Assembly (NCBI RefSeq): GCF_004123835.1
Contig: NZ_MZMU01000003.1
Location: 1,054,001-1,118,000 of the forward strand
DNA length: 64,000 nt
DNA from: Rhizobium leguminosarum
Lineage (GTDB): Bacteria > Pseudomonadota > Alphaproteobacteria > Rhizobiales > Rhizobiaceae
Direction: 5' to 3'
Under the pieces are notes generated by a model. It made no database searches. It worked only from the letters and a program-made list of their open reading frames with translations, and was not told the DNA's origin. The translations under genes and the position numbers were made by a program. This document shows positions 7,494-17,201 of the stretch, in pieces; positions within the stretch are counted from its first letter, which is position 1; the number at the start of each line of letters is the position of its first letter.

Positions 7494-8957
7494 TCAATAA
7501 GGCGCCACCACCGGCCCCATGCCCACGTAGACCGTCTTCAGTTCGGAATAATGCTCCAGCGCGGCCAGCGAATTCTCGCGGCCGAAGCCGGATTGTTTCG
7601 AGCCGCCGAAGGGGATTTCCACTGGGCAGAGATTATAGGTGTTGATCCACAGCGTGCCCGCCTCCAGCCGGTCGACGACGCGGTGGGCGCGGGTGAGGTC
7701 GGCGGTGAAGACACCGCCGGAAAGGCCGAACTCGCTGGCATTGGCCCGCGCGATCACCTCGTCCTCGGCGTCGAAATCGAGCACGCACATCACAGGGCCA
7801 AAGATCTCCTCGCGGGCGATGGTCATGTCGTCGGTGACATCGGCAAACACCGTCGGCTGCACGTAATAGCCTTCGCCGGAGACGTTGTTCGGAATGCCGC
7901 CGCCGGCAATCAGTGTTGCGCCCTCGGCCTTGCCCTTCTCGATGTAGGAGATCACCTTCTCGCGCTGCGCCCAGGAGACCATCGGCCCCACCTGCGTTGC
8001 CTCGTCCATCGGATCGCCGATTAGCATCGCCTCGGTGCGGACCTTCAGCCGCTTCAGGAACTCGTCCTTGATCGTCTTCTGCACGAAGACGCGCGTGCCG
8101 TTCGAGCAGACCTGGCCGGTCGAATAGAAATTGCCGAGCATCGCACCGCCGACCGCCGAATCGAGATCGGCATCGTCGAAGACGATGAGCGGCGACTTGC
8201 CGCCGAGTTCCATCGTCACGTGCTTGAGGTTGCCGGCCGCAGCCGCCGCCACCCTGCGCCCGGTCGGCACCGAGCCGGTCAGCGACACCTTGGCGACATC
8301 GGGATGGTTGACGAGCAGCGGCCCGGTGTCGCGGTCGCCCTGGATCACATTGAAGAGCCCCTTCGGCAGTCCCGCCTCATGCAGGATCTCGGCGATCTTC
8401 AGCGCGCCGAGCGGCGTATTCTCGGACGGTTTGAACACCATGGCATTGCCGCAGACAAGCGCCGGCGCAGCTTTCCAGCAGGCGATCTGCTGCGGATAGT
8501 TCCAGGCGCCGATGCCGACGCAGACGCCGAGCGGCACCCGCTTGGTATAGGCAAAATCCTGGCCGAGCGGGATCTGCGAGCCGTTGAGCCCGGCCGGCGC
8601 AATGCCGCCGAAGAACTCGAAGGCATCCGCACCCGAGGTCGGGTCGGCGACAACAGTCTCCTGGATCGGCTTGCCGGTATCGAGCGTTTCAAGTTCGGAA
8701 AGCGCCCGGTTTCTCTCGCGCATGATGTCGGCTGCCCGTCTCAGGATGCGCCCGCGCGCCATCGGGCTCATCGCCGCCCATTCCGGCTGGGCGCGTTTGG
8801 CCGCCGCAATCGCCTTTTCGACGATCGCAGGCGTTGCGGCATGCAGCCGGGCGATTACCTCGCCGGTCGCCGGATAGAGGCTCTCGATGACGGTGCCGTC
8901 GGTATCCTCGACATATTCGCCGTCGATGAAGTGCGAGGCTTTCGGCTGGGCTTTCAT
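7494..8957 (-). CDS. betB: Betaine aldehyde dehydrogenase
   Basis: 487 residues of the ALDH superfamily; oxidises betaine aldehyde to glycine betaine with NAD(P)+, the second step of osmoprotectant synthesis. Visible motifs: [20 protein letters not shown] (substrate tunnel, N-terminal half), [12 protein letters not shown] (cofactor loop), MELGGKSPL (catalytic Glu) and [11 protein letters not shown] (catalytic Cys). The start ATG at 8957 lies one base after the betI stop, with its ribosome site inside betI, so translation is coupled. There is no choline sulfatase gene (betC) between betI and betB, unlike the betICBA order described in Sinorhizobium meliloti. Confidence 0.96.
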   Translation of the reverse strand: MKAQPKASHFIDGEYVEDTDGTVIESLYPATGEVIARLHAATPAIVEKAIAAAKRAQPEWAAMSPMARGRILRRAADIMRERNRALSELETLDTGKPIQETVVADPTSGADAFEFFGGIAPAGLNGSQIPLGQDFAYTKRVPLGVCVGIGAWNYPQQIACWKAAPALVCGNAMVFKPSENTPLGALKIAEILHEAGLPKGLFNVIQGDRDTGPLLVNHPDVAKVSLTGSVPTGRRVAAAAAGNLKHVTMELGGKSPLIVFDDADLDSAVGGAMLGNFYSTGQVCSNGTRVFVQKTIKDEFLKRLKVRTEAMLIGDPMDEATQVGPMVSWAQREKVISYIEKGKAEGATLIAGGGIPNNVSGEGYYVQPTVFADVTDDMTIAREEIFGPVMCVLDFDAEDEVIARANASEFGLSGGVFTADLTRAHRVVDRLEAGTLWINTYNLCPVEIPFGGSKQSGFGRENSLAALEHYSELKTVYVGMGPVVAPY

Positions 8958-8958
8958 G

Positions 8959-9627
8959 TCATTTGTCCCTTGAGTGGTTCGATATGGTCGTCCCTTCCCC
9001 CTCGGGGAGAAGGTGGCCCGCAGGGCCGGATGAGGGGGCTGAAATCTCGGCCTTGCCCAATTGCGTCGTCAGATAATCCTCGGTCAGCGCGATCGAGGCT
9101 TCGATGCCGATCGGCGCCGATTTCAGACTTTGCCTGATATAGAGCCCGTCAATCATCGCCGCAGCGCCCTCGGCGATGCGTTCTGCGGCCTCAGTGGGTA
9201 GCAGCGCCTTGAGGTCGGCCAACAGATTGGAGCGCAGCCGCCTGGCATAGATCACCAGGAAGCGGCGGGTCTCTTCCGAGCGCTGCGCTTCGGCGTAAAA
9301 GGCAAGCCAGGCAGCAATCGTCTCCGGTGCGAACTGGTCGGCGTGGAAGCTGACGCGGATGACGGCCGAAAGCCGGGCGCGCGGCGTCCTGGCGGCATTG
9401 AGTGCCGCCACCGTATCGCTGCGCAGTTGTCGGAGAAGCGAGCGGATCGTCTCGATCAGCAATTGTTCCTTGCTGCCGAAATAATGATGCGCCAGGGCTG
9501 GCGACACGCCGGCCTGCCGGGCGATGTCGGACATGGTGACGGCAAGCGAGCCGTGATCGCCGATCACCCGCAGCGCCGCATCGACAAGCGCCTTGCGGCG
9601 CACCGGCTCCATTCCGACCTTCGGCAA
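8959..9627 (-). CDS. betI: Choline-responsive TetR-type repressor BetI
   Basis: 222 residues from a TTG start at 9627, which gives the conserved [20 protein letters not shown]-terminus and has AGGAG 7 nt upstream. TetR helix-turn-helix around residues 28-48 ([20 protein letters not shown]) and the ligand domain as in other BetI proteins. It represses the bet genes; choline relieves repression. The normal protein ends near DYLTTQLG; here about 28 extra residues ([14 protein letters not shown] and flanks) are encoded by a family A repeat half-element inserted at the 3' end. The repressor domains are intact, so function is probably kept. Confidence 0.93.
   Translation of the reverse strand: MPKVGMEPVRRKALVDAALRVIGDHGSLAVTMSDIARQAGVSPALAHHYFGSKEQLLIETIRSLLRQLRSDTVAALNAARTPRARLSAVIRVSFHADQFAPETIAAWLAFYAEAQRSEETRRFLVIYARRLRSNLLADLKALLPTEAAERIAEGAAAMIDGLYIRQSLKSAPIGIEASIALTEDYLTTQLGKAEISAPSSGPAGHLLPEGEGTTISNHSRDK
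8993..9046. repeat. Family A half-repeat forming the betI 3' end
   Basis: A single arm of the family A element (CCCTCGGGGAGAAGGTGGCC and GCCGGATGAGGGGGCT) lies within the last codons of betI, 36 bp before the betB start. It supplies coding sequence for a C-terminal extension of BetI. Confidence 0.8.
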
Positions 9628-9661
9628 CAAACCACTCCTTGAAATCAGCGGCAGGTTATTT

Positions 9662-9681
9662 TTGATTGACTGATCAATCAA
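9662..9681. promoter_or_regulatory. BetI operator candidate
   Basis: A perfect 8-bp inverted repeat, TTGATTGA-CTGA-TCAATCAA, sits 35 bp upstream of the betI start in the AT-rich gap between betI and the divergent HdeD-like gene. Its position and dyad symmetry suit autorepression by the TetR-type BetI. It could also affect the divergent gene at 9766. Confidence 0.75.
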
Positions 9682-9765
9682 TAAAAATCTTTGCCGATTT
9701 GCTCGGACGCAGATCTTTCCCTGCCGAATTGCTGCAACATATTCGAATCTGTCAGGAGGTGCGTC

Positions 9766-10320
9766 ATGGCCGATGTCTTTGAGGGAACGCCGACATCTTC
9801 GCTGCAGTCGAAATGGATCTGGTTTGCCGGCCTCGGCGTGCTGCTGCTCGTCTGCGGTCTGATCGCGCTCGGCAATCTGATGCTCGCCACCGTCGTCTCG
9901 GTCTATTATGTCGGCATGCTGATGCTGTTCGGCGGCGTGATCTATCTCGTCCATGCCTTCCAGGTGCGCGGCTGGGATCACGTGCTGTTCTGGATATTGA
10001 GCGGCCTGCTCTATGTGCTTGCCGGCATCTGCGCCTTCATCAACCCGATCCTGACCTCGGCGGCGCTGACACTGTTTCTGTCGCTGGCGCTCGTCGTCGC
10101 CGGCGTCTTCCGCACCTGGGTCGGCATGCGCATGAAGCCGGTCAAGGGCTGGCGCTGGATCGTCGCAAGCGGCGTCATCACCGCTCTTGCGGGTTTCGTC
10201 ATCGCGCTCGGTTGGCCGGTGAACAGCCTGTGGATCCTCGGCCTGTTCCTGGCCGCCGATCTCATCGTCCAGGGCTCGACAATGATTGCCTTCGGCCTCG
10301 GCATCCGCAGTCAAAACTAA
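9766..10320 (+). CDS. HdeD family membrane protein
   Basis: 184 residues from ATG 9766, preceded by AGGAGGT at 9754-9760. Six hydrophobic helices in three repeated pairs (for example WIWFAGLGVLLLVCGLIAL, ISGLLYVLAGICAFINP-like, ITALAGFVIALGWP), the layout of HdeD/DUF308 proteins. HdeD of E. coli is linked to acid resistance; the role in rhizobia is unclear. It is divergent from betI and shares the 138-bp promoter gap with the BetI operator. Confidence 0.82.
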   Translation: MADVFEGTPTSSLQSKWIWFAGLGVLLLVCGLIALGNLMLATVVSVYYVGMLMLFGGVIYLVHAFQVRGWDHVLFWILSGLLYVLAGICAFINPILTSAALTLFLSLALVVAGVFRTWVGMRMKPVKGWRWIVASGVITALAGFVIALGWPVNSLWILGLFLAADLIVQGSTMIAFGLGIRSQN

Positions 10321-10512
10321 TGCTGCTGACCGTTCTTTTTTGACAAGAACATGACAGGGGATTAGACTTAAGGGGTTACAGGCCGGTCCCGCGCAAGCGA
10401 ACGGTCTGAGTGCGAATGCACCAAGGCACCGGCGAGATCGCCGAGAATGCTGAAAATGGTCATGCGTCCCCCAGAGGCAGGGTTCTGCCTGATCAGAAAA
10501 GGGAGGAAGTTC

Positions 10513-10752
10513 ATGCCGATGGTCACCGTTTCCATCTCTCCGCAACAGGCAGCGGGCATCCGCGCCGCCGTCGATAATGGCGGTTATGCCTCGAGCAGTG
10601 AGGTCGTCCGCGAGGCGCTCCGCCTGTGGGATACCACCCGCAAGCTCAATGAGTTCCGGGACGATATTCTTGACGACGGCGCCCCATCCGGCGGCAGATG
10701 CGTCGCCGACATGTTCGCCGATCACGAGGCGGAGCGCCGTCGCTCCGCCTGA
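10513..10752 (+). CDS. Orphan ParD/CopG-type antitoxin
   Basis: 79 residues from ATG 10513, chosen because GGGAGGAAG lies just upstream and the protein then starts MPMVTVSISPQQAAGIRAAV. The ribbon-helix-helix strand (VTVSIS) and helices (YASSSEVVREALRLWD) match ParD-type antitoxins. No ParE-like toxin gene follows: the next gene, 158 bp on, encodes a c-di-GMP protein. It is thus an orphan antitoxin, which may act as an autoregulator or immunity factor for toxins encoded elsewhere. Confidence 0.75.
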   Translation: MPMVTVSISPQQAAGIRAAVDNGGYASSSEVVREALRLWDTTRKLNEFRDDILDDGAPSGGRCVADMFADHEAERRRSA

Positions 10753-10910
10753 ACAAGCATTTGATTGCATTGGAAAAATTTAATAAACGCGGAGCGCGTG
10801 CGAGGCCCTTGCGCGTTTCATAAAACTTTCACATTGGCGAAAGAGTTCATTGACCCTTCTGCGGCATGTTCCTGGCGAAAGAGAACAAGTCACAGTGGAG
10901 ATCAGCCACA

Positions 10911-12743
10911 ATGAAGACCGGTCACGTGAAGACTGGGGTGTCCTTGGCTGCCACCGTCGCGCCGGATGTCCTGCGCCGCTACGCCAGCGATCAGATCGTA
11001 ACCCTTGCCAAGCTCGTGGTCGAGAATGCCTTCCAGCCGATCGTCGAGGCCGGCACCGGCACGGTCTTCGGCTACGAATCCCTGATGCGCGGCCAGGAGC
11101 GCATCGGCTACGAGACGCCGGTCGAAATCCTCGACGAGGCTCACCAGGCTGGCCAGCTGCTACAGCTCGAACAGATGGTCGCCAGCCGCGCGCTCGCCAA
11201 ATTCGCGACGCTGTCGAATTTCTCCACTTCGACGCTGTTCCTCAATCTCGACGTCCGGCTCATCCCGCATGGCGAACACCTGGTCGAGAGCCTGCTGCAG
11301 CATTTGCGGAAGGCGAATATTCCGCCGTCTTCCGTCTGCTTCGAATTCTCCGAGCGTTTCGACAATACCAGCGTGCCGGAATTTTCCGGCCTCGTTTCCA
11401 GGCTGCGCAAGGCCGGTTTCAAGCTGGCGATCGACGATTTCGGCGTCGGTCACGGCGAGATGAAGCTGCTCTGCGATTATGCCGTCGATTATCTCAAGAT
11501 CGACCGCCATTTCGTCGCCGAGATCGACCGCAGCCCGCGCAAGCGCCATCTGTTGAAGAGCATCGTCAACATTGCCCATGTGCTCGGCACGCGCGTCATC
11601 GCCGAAGGCATCGAGACCGAGGCCGAATTCATCGCTTGCCGCGAATATGGCGTCGACCTCGTCCAGGGCTGGTTCATCTCCCGCCCGACGACGCATATAT
11701 CGGAGCTGGCGCCGTCCTTTCCGCATCTGCAGGAGCTCGGCAAGAGCAAGCGGGGCAGCCAGTCGCTCGACGAAATCCTCATCCGCAAGCAGATCGAGAT
11801 GCTGCCGACGGTCTACGAGAACGACAGCATCGACAGCGTCTTCGAACTCTTCCGCCGCAATCCGCGTCAGGCCTTCTTTCCCGTCCTCAATGCCAATGAC
11901 GAGCCGCGCGGCATCATCCACGAACATCACCTCAAGGAATATATCTATCAGCCCTTCGGCCGCGATCTCTTAAAGAACAAGATGTACGAGCGCAGCATTT
12001 CGCATTTCGTCGAGATGGCGCCGATCGTCGGCCTCGACAGCGACGCCGAGCAGCTGATGGCGATCTTCGCCAATATGGAAGGCAGCAACTGCCTGATCCT
12101 GACCGACAATATGCGCTATGCCGGTGTCGTCTCCGCCGCCTCGCTGATCAAGGTCATCAACGAGAAACAGCTGAAGACCGCGCAGGACCAGAACCCGCTG
12201 ACCGGCCTGCCGGGCAATCGCGCCATCCGCGATTTCATGCGTCAGTCCGGCCGCGACGGCGATGAGCTCCGCCACTTCTGCTATTGCGACTTCGACAATT
12301 TCAAGCCTTTCAACGATGCCTATGGCTTCCATCTCGGCGACCATGCGATCTCGCTGTTTGCCGCGCTGATGCGCCGCTATTTCTTCGCCGAGCGCCATTT
12401 CCTCGGCCATGTCGGCGGCGACGATTTCTTCATCGGCGTCGTCGGCTGGACCAAGGAAGAGCTGACAGAGATCCTCGACCGGCTGATGAGCGATTTCCAT
12501 GACGATGTGCGGGATTTCTATTCCGACGAGGACCGCGCCGCCGGCCGCATCCTCGGTCACGACCGCACCGGTGCGGAAGCTTTGTTCCCGCTGATGCGCT
12601 GCTCGATCGGCGTCATCGAACTGCCGGAAGGCCTCGTTATCGACGATATCAACCGCGTCAGCGCCGAAATCGCCATCATCAAGTCGGCCGCCAAGGACAG
12701 CGAGGAAGGCCTGGTCTTCCACCTGCTGGGCGAGGCGAATTGA
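10911..12743 (+). CDS. EAL-CBS-GGDEF domain cyclic-di-GMP protein
   Basis: 610 residues. N-terminal EAL domain (about 30-270): FGYESLMRG in place of the EAL tripeptide, FLNLDVR, FEFSER, AIDDFGVGH, YLKID, AEGIETEAEF and VQGW are all present, so phosphodiesterase residues look retained. A CBS pair follows (about 290-420; LPTVYENDSIDSVFELF), then a GGDEF domain with HVGGDDFFIGV near 502-506, where Asp replaces the usual Glu but the active-site loop is otherwise complete. The order EAL first, GGDEF last with a CBS sensor between is the reverse of the common arrangement. It appears monocistronic. Net activity, synthesis or breakdown, cannot be told from sequence. Confidence 0.88.
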   Translation: MKTGHVKTGVSLAATVAPDVLRRYASDQIVTLAKLVVENAFQPIVEAGTGTVFGYESLMRGQERIGYETPVEILDEAHQAGQLLQLEQMVASRALAKFATLSNFSTSTLFLNLDVRLIPHGEHLVESLLQHLRKANIPPSSVCFEFSERFDNTSVPEFSGLVSRLRKAGFKLAIDDFGVGHGEMKLLCDYAVDYLKIDRHFVAEIDRSPRKRHLLKSIVNIAHVLGTRVIAEGIETEAEFIACREYGVDLVQGWFISRPTTHISELAPSFPHLQELGKSKRGSQSLDEILIRKQIEMLPTVYENDSIDSVFELFRRNPRQAFFPVLNANDEPRGIIHEHHLKEYIYQPFGRDLLKNKMYERSISHFVEMAPIVGLDSDAEQLMAIFANMEGSNCLILTDNMRYAGVVSAASLIKVINEKQLKTAQDQNPLTGLPGNRAIRDFMRQSGRDGDELRHFCYCDFDNFKPFNDAYGFHLGDHAISLFAALMRRYFFAERHFLGHVGGDDFFIGVVGWTKEELTEILDRLMSDFHDDVRDFYSDEDRAAGRILGHDRTGAEALFPLMRCSIGVIELPEGLVIDDINRVSAEIAIIKSAAKDSEEGLVFHLLGEAN

Positions 12744-12835
12744 CGCCTCTGCCACATCAAGCCTTCCCAAGCCCGCGGGGCTGATTTATTTCCTGTGCAT
12801 CTTCCGTTTGCATCGGATGAGGGAGGAACCGGGTC

Positions 12836-13834
12836 ATGCCATTGCCTCAGGACATGCGTTTCGTCGATCTGCCGTCCTTCGGCGGGCCGGAGGTGATGAC
12901 GATCGGCAGGCGTTCGCTTCCTGTGCCCGGCGACGGAGAGGTTCTGGTGCGCGCCGAAGCGATCGGCGTCAACCGGCCCGATATTGCCCAGCGCCAGGGC
13001 AGCTATCCCCCGCCCAAGGGTGCGAGCCCGATCCTCGGCCTGGAGTTTGCAGGCGAAATTGTCGCCGTCGGCCCCGGCGTCAGCGGCCATGCCGTCGGCG
13101 ACAAGGTCTGCGGCCTTGCCAATGGCGGCGCCTATGCCGAATATTGCCTGCTGCCGGCAGGCCAGATCCTGCCCTTTCCCAAAGGTTATGATGCGGTGAA
13201 GGGGGCAGCTTTGCCTGAAACCTTCTTCACCGTCTGGGCCAATCTCTTCCAGATGGCCGGGCTGACGGAAGGCGAGACGGTGCTGATCCATGGCGGTTCC
13301 AGCGGCATCGGCACGACGGCGATCCAGCTCGCCCGCGCCTTCGGCGCCGAGGTCTACGCGACGGCCGGCTCGAAGGAAAAATGCGAGGCCTGCGAGAGGC
13401 TCGGCGCCAAACGCGCGATCAACTACAGGGCCGAGGATTTCGCCGAGGTCATCAAGGCCGAGACCGGCGACGGCGTCGATATCATCCTCGACATGATCGG
13501 CGCCTCCTATTTCGAGCGCAACATCGCCTCGCTGGCCAGGGACGGCTGCCTGTCGATCATCGCCTTCCTCGGCGGCGCGCTCGCCGAAAAGGTCAATCTC
13601 TCGCCGATCATGGTCAAGCGCCTGACGGTCACCGGCTCCACCATGCGGCCGCGCACTGCGGAAGAAAAACGCGCCATCCGCGACGACTTGCTCTCGGAGG
13701 TTTGGCCTCTGCTGGAAGCCGGCACCGTCGCCCCCGTCATCCACAAGGTCTTTGCCTTCGAAGAGGTCGTCGAAGCCCACCGGCTGCTGGAAGACGGCAG
13801 CCATGTCGGCAAGGTCATGCTGCGCGTCGGGTGA
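12836..13834 (+). CDS. NAD(P)H quinone oxidoreductase, PIG3/zeta-crystallin type
   Basis: 332 residues, MDR superfamily without the catalytic zinc ligands. Features: [20 protein letters not shown] near residue 45, the substrate-site [18 protein letters not shown], and the NADP site [20 protein letters not shown] near 148-167. PIG3-like enzymes reduce small quinones by one electron and are linked to oxidative stress. The start ATG follows GGGAGGAACC. The 3' end overlaps the convergent MFS exporter gene by 20 bp. Confidence 0.9.
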   Translation: MPLPQDMRFVDLPSFGGPEVMTIGRRSLPVPGDGEVLVRAEAIGVNRPDIAQRQGSYPPPKGASPILGLEFAGEIVAVGPGVSGHAVGDKVCGLANGGAYAEYCLLPAGQILPFPKGYDAVKGAALPETFFTVWANLFQMAGLTEGETVLIHGGSSGIGTTAIQLARAFGAEVYATAGSKEKCEACERLGAKRAINYRAEDFAEVIKAETGDGVDIILDMIGASYFERNIASLARDGCLSIIAFLGGALAEKVNLSPIMVKRLTVTGSTMRPRTAEEKRAIRDDLLSEVWPLLEAGTVAPVIHKVFAFEEVVEAHRLLEDGSHVGKVMLRVG

Positions 13835-15242
13835 GCGTTAGCGACACGCCGATAGCGAGAACACCGGGCAGCGCCATCAGCAGATAGAGCCAGTGCGCTG
13901 CCGACAGCGCGCCTGATATGCCGCCGGGATCGACGAGGCCGGCGCCATTGGCGATGACGCCGGCAAAGGCGGCCCCGAACGCCCCACCGAGCGAACTCAT
14001 TGTCGGGATCGCGGCGGAAGCCTTGTCCTTCTCGTTGTCGGCGACGAGCCTCAAAACCATGGCGACGAGATGCGCCCAGCCGAGACCGATGCCGAAGCCC
14101 ATCATGAACATGCCGATCGCCGCCGGCACGATGAGGAGCATATGCCCCTCGGGATTGTCCGTGGCAAGGAAGACGGCGAGGCAAGCGGTCGCCGCCGCCT
14201 CGATGAGGGCGCCAATGACGATCGCCCAATAGGCTCGGCCGCCAGCCCAAGAGCCGCTGAGGAAGGCCGCCAAGGTCCAGCCGAGGGCTACGAGCGCCAC
14301 GAGATAACCCGAGACGATCGCGGGCACCCCATGCAGGGTCTGCAGGAAATAGGGAATGAAGACGTCGCTGACGAGAACGACAGTCATGGCAAGCATCGCC
14401 AGGTAGACCCGTGAAATCGGCTGGGAAAGGCTGACGGCGCCGGAGGGCAGCAGGCGGTCCGGGCTTCGGCCCTCGATGACGATCATGCCGGCGACCGCGA
14501 CGACCGAAGCGGCGATCAGTGCGACTTTCATCGCTGTCGCCTCGATCGCGCCGGCCGTGCTGACCATCAGCACGGCGGCAAGCAGCAGCCCGATCTGGGC
14601 AATCGGCGTCTTTGCCTGCTCGCGGTCATCCTCGACGTCAGGCAACAGCCGCGGCGCCAGGACCGCCATCAGCAAGCCGAGCGGCACGAGCACGATGAAA
14701 GCATAACGCCAGGCGTGGCCCGAAGAAAAGAAGCCGCCGAGCGTCGGCCCGATGACGGTCGCCACCCCCCAGATTGCCGCATAGAGGGTCGATGCCTTCG
14801 GCCATAGCGGCTCGGGATAGACGAAGCGGATGAAGGCATAGCCGAGCGCGGCAAGTGCGCCTGTTCCGAGACCCTGCACCGCGCGTCCGATCAGCACTAC
14901 CGGCATCGACGGTGCGGCTGCGGCAATCAGGCTGCCGACGCCGAAGACCAGTGCCGCGATCACATAGACGGATCGAAGCCCAATGCCGCGCGGCCGCATG
15001 GCGACGAAGATCGAGCCGAGCACGGCGGCGGCGACGAACAGGCTAGTGACCCAGGAAAACAGCGCGAGGCCGCCGATATCGCGCACGATCGAAGGCGCGA
15101 TCGTCGCCATGATGTAACTCTCCACCGCATAAAGCGTCACGCCGCCGGCCAGCATCAATGTTGCCGGCAGGTGCTCGGGCAGGAAGAGGCGGAAGACCGA
15201 GCCGGAATTCGAGACGGCTGCAGTCTGGTCGATATTCGACAT
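13815..15242 (-). CDS. MFS transporter, DHA2-like drug exporter
   Basis: 475 residues with about 14 hydrophobic segments, the size and pattern of DHA2 (EmrB/QacA type) proton-coupled exporters. Motif C-like [10 protein letters not shown] in TM5 and the [20 protein letters not shown] helix are visible. It is divergently arranged with a Cys-rich winged-helix regulator at 15343; the shared 100-bp gap holds three TTGGAAA-type half sites, so the exporter is probably repressed by that regulator. The substrate is unknown. The 3' end overlaps the convergent oxidoreductase gene by 20 bp. Confidence 0.85.
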   Translation of the reverse strand: MSNIDQTAAVSNSGSVFRLFLPEHLPATLMLAGGVTLYAVESYIMATIAPSIVRDIGGLALFSWVTSLFVAAAVLGSIFVAMRPRGIGLRSVYVIAALVFGVGSLIAAAAPSMPVVLIGRAVQGLGTGALAALGYAFIRFVYPEPLWPKASTLYAAIWGVATVIGPTLGGFFSSGHAWRYAFIVLVPLGLLMAVLAPRLLPDVEDDREQAKTPIAQIGLLLAAVLMVSTAGAIEATAMKVALIAASVVAVAGMIVIEGRSPDRLLPSGAVSLSQPISRVYLAMLAMTVVLVSDVFIPYFLQTLHGVPAIVSGYLVALVALGWTLAAFLSGSWAGGRAYWAIVIGALIEAAATACLAVFLATDNPEGHMLLIVPAAIGMFMMGFGIGLGWAHLVAMVLRLVADNEKDKASAAIPTMSSLGGAFGAAFAGVIANGAGLVDPGGISGALSAAHWLYLLMALPGVLAIGVSLTLTRRAA

Positions 15243-15277
15243 GGGAGGACCCCAAGATTTTTACTGGCGAAGGATTA

Positions 15278-15340
15278 TTTCCAAGTTATAAATTGGAAAA
15301 TTGCATGCCGCCTCGATTAAAACAAGACTTGACTTGGAAA
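15278..15340. promoter_or_regulatory. Operator array of the Cys-rich winged-helix regulator
   Basis: TTTCCAAGT at 15278-15286 pairs with TTGGAAA at 15293-15299 (7-bp arms, 8-bp spacer) and again with the 9-bp complement ACTTGGAAA at 15332-15340. The sites fill the short divergent gap and run up to the regulator start at 15343, consistent with simultaneous repression of the exporter and autorepression. Confidence 0.6.
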
Positions 15341-15342
15341 AT

Positions 15343-15966
15343 ATGCGCCAGTCCCCCGCCAACCGGATCCTGATCCTGATAAAGACCGACGGCCCGCAGC
15401 TTGCCGCTGCGATCGGCGATGCGCTCGGCATATCGGGCGAGGCCGCCCGCCAGCAACTGTCGAAGATGGCGGAGGAGGGGCTGGTAGAACCGGTCACCGT
15501 TGCTGGCGCAGGCCGTGGCCGGCCGCGCCAGCTCTGGCACCTCACAACGAGCGGCAACCGCCAGTTTCCCGACGGCCATGCCGAGCTGACGGCAAACCTC
15601 CTCGGCACGCTCGTCGAACAGCTCGGCCCCGCAGCGCTCGATACCGTCATTTCCGCCCGCGAGGCCGAGACGCTGAAGCGTTATCGGGAGGAACTCAGCC
15701 AGGCACATGACCTTGCCGCGCGCGTCGAGGCCCTTGCCGGCATCCGCACCCGCGAGGGTTATATGGCCGACAGCTGGAGGCAAGCGGACGGTTCATTCAT
15801 GCTGGTCGAAAACCACTGCCCGATCTGTGCGGCCGCCACCGCCTGCGCCGGCTTCTGCCGCTCCGAACTCGAAACCTTCCGCGCCGTCCTCGGTACTAAG
15901 GTCGAGCGCAGCGAACACATCCTCGCCGGCGCCCGCCGCTGCGCCTATCGCATCACGCCGCGTTGA
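15343..15966 (+). CDS. Winged-helix regulator with SufR-like Cys cluster
   Basis: 207 residues. N-terminal helix-turn-helix (residues about 8-50, ILILIKTDGPQLAAAIGDAL then GISGEAARQQLSKMAEEGLV) and wing (GAGRGRPRQLWHLT). The C-terminal part contains Cys159, Cys162, Cys168, Cys172 and Cys200, reminiscent of DeoR/ArsR-like SufR proteins that ligate an Fe-S cluster, though the spacing is its own. ATG 15343 was preferred over the in-frame TTG 15301. It is divergent from an MFS exporter, so a redox- or metal-responsive exporter switch is plausible. The cluster is inferred, not shown. Confidence 0.75.
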   Translation: MRQSPANRILILIKTDGPQLAAAIGDALGISGEAARQQLSKMAEEGLVEPVTVAGAGRGRPRQLWHLTTSGNRQFPDGHAELTANLLGTLVEQLGPAALDTVISAREAETLKRYREELSQAHDLAARVEALAGIRTREGYMADSWRQADGSFMLVENHCPICAAATACAGFCRSELETFRAVLGTKVERSEHILAGARRCAYRITPR

Positions 15967-15991
15967 GGCCTGTCGATCGGAGCGCCGCACT

Positions 15992-17201
15992 TCACGCCGG
16001 TTGCCGCGCCCGCCGCCTGCTGCTTTCGAGATAGAGCAGCACTCCGATCGATGCGAGACCCGCGGCCGCGCCGACGAAGGCGGTGCCGGAATAATCGGTG
16101 ATCGCGGTGCCGAAGGCGAAGAGGCCGGCGCTGACGCCAACCCCAATGAACGTGTCAGCGAGATCAGCGAGGTTCCGAGCCCCGGCCGGTCCGCGATCAG
16201 ATCCTGCAGATAGGTGATCGGCACGCTGAGGATCGCTGCCGCCCCGCAGGCATTGAAGAGGAGGAGTGCATAGACGTGCCAGGGTGCGGAAGCAAAGCCG
16301 AGCAGCAGTAGATAGACGCAATAGATCAGCGCGCCGAAGGCGAGCACATGTACGGTTCGGAAGCGGCGCTGCGCAAAACCCCACATCATCATGAACGGCA
16401 TCTCGAGCAAGGCCGTCAAGCCGGCCATGAAGCCGACATCGACCACGGTGCCGCCGGCCGCATGGGTGATGATCAGCGGCAGGAGCATGGCGTTCAGCCG
16501 CTGCAGCCCGAACAGCATCGCCATGACGATAACGCGGGACAGCACATGCGGCACGAAAATCCGTTTCAGCGAAGCAAAAAAGCCGACCGGATCGGGGGCA
16601 GGGCCGCCTGAGCCATTTCCGGGTGCGAAGAAGAAATACAGGCAGAAGCAGGTGCAGCTTGCCAATGCCGCGATCCCATAGGCCGGCGTCATCGACGGCG
16701 AACTGACGAGATAGAGGCCGATCAACCCCGGCGCCAGCGCCCATGAGCCGGAAAAGAGCGCCCGCACCGTTGCGGTGATCGCCGCCCCCTGGCGCGGTCC
16801 ATCTGGTTGGTCCTGGCGCGCAGGCTGGCAAACAGCAGCGAATAGGTGGAATTGCTCATCGGCACCAGCAACAGCGTGGAGAAGATGAAGACCAAGGGGC
16901 TATGGATCATCGCGATCGATCCGAAGCCGAGCATGCCGGCGACGGAAAGCCCCAGCACCAGCGGCCGGCGCTCCTTCAGCCTGTCCGACCAGATGCCGAG
17001 CGTCAGGCTCGTGGTGACGTTGACGACTGCCGAGAAGAACACCAGCGCCGAATAGGCGCCGTTGCTCAAGCCGAGTTCATTGATCCCGATAATCGACTGG
17101 TAGGGCGCGGTCGACGCATAGGTGAAGGCGAGCGCGACGAGGGTCACGGTCGGAATGCGGATCCTGTTGTCGCGAAGGATCAAAGAAAAGGTGGATGGCA
17201 T
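15992..17201 (-). pseudogene. MFS sugar-efflux-type transporter (SetA/SotA-like), two frameshifts
   Basis: Reading from ATG 17201, the protein begins MPSTFSLILRDNRIRIPTVT and follows a 12-helix MFS pattern, but coding moves between all three minus frames. The first break is at the C5 run 16785-16789 (after LLFASLRARTNQMDRA); adding one base restores GAAITATVRALFSGSWALAP. The second is near 16145-16160, after GTSLISLT, where one missing base separates it from FIGVGVSAGLFAFGT. With both repaired the product would be about 403 residues, normal for SetA-type sugar exporters. Two independent losses argue for real decay, though base-calling errors cannot be excluded. Confidence 0.82.

Noticed and set aside
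6192..8024. Long plus-strand frame of 610 codons across betA and betB
   Set aside because: Antisense to two clearly identified enzymes; such mirror frames are common in GC-rich codon use and the translation shows no family.
10332..10350. GTTCTT/AAGAAC dyad after the HdeD-like gene as terminator
   Set aside because: The T run lies in the loop rather than after the stem, so it is not a convincing intrinsic terminator.
12557..13804. 415-codon minus-strand frame opposite the quinone oxidoreductase
   Set aside because: Shadow of the sense gene, spanning the end of the c-di-GMP gene as well.
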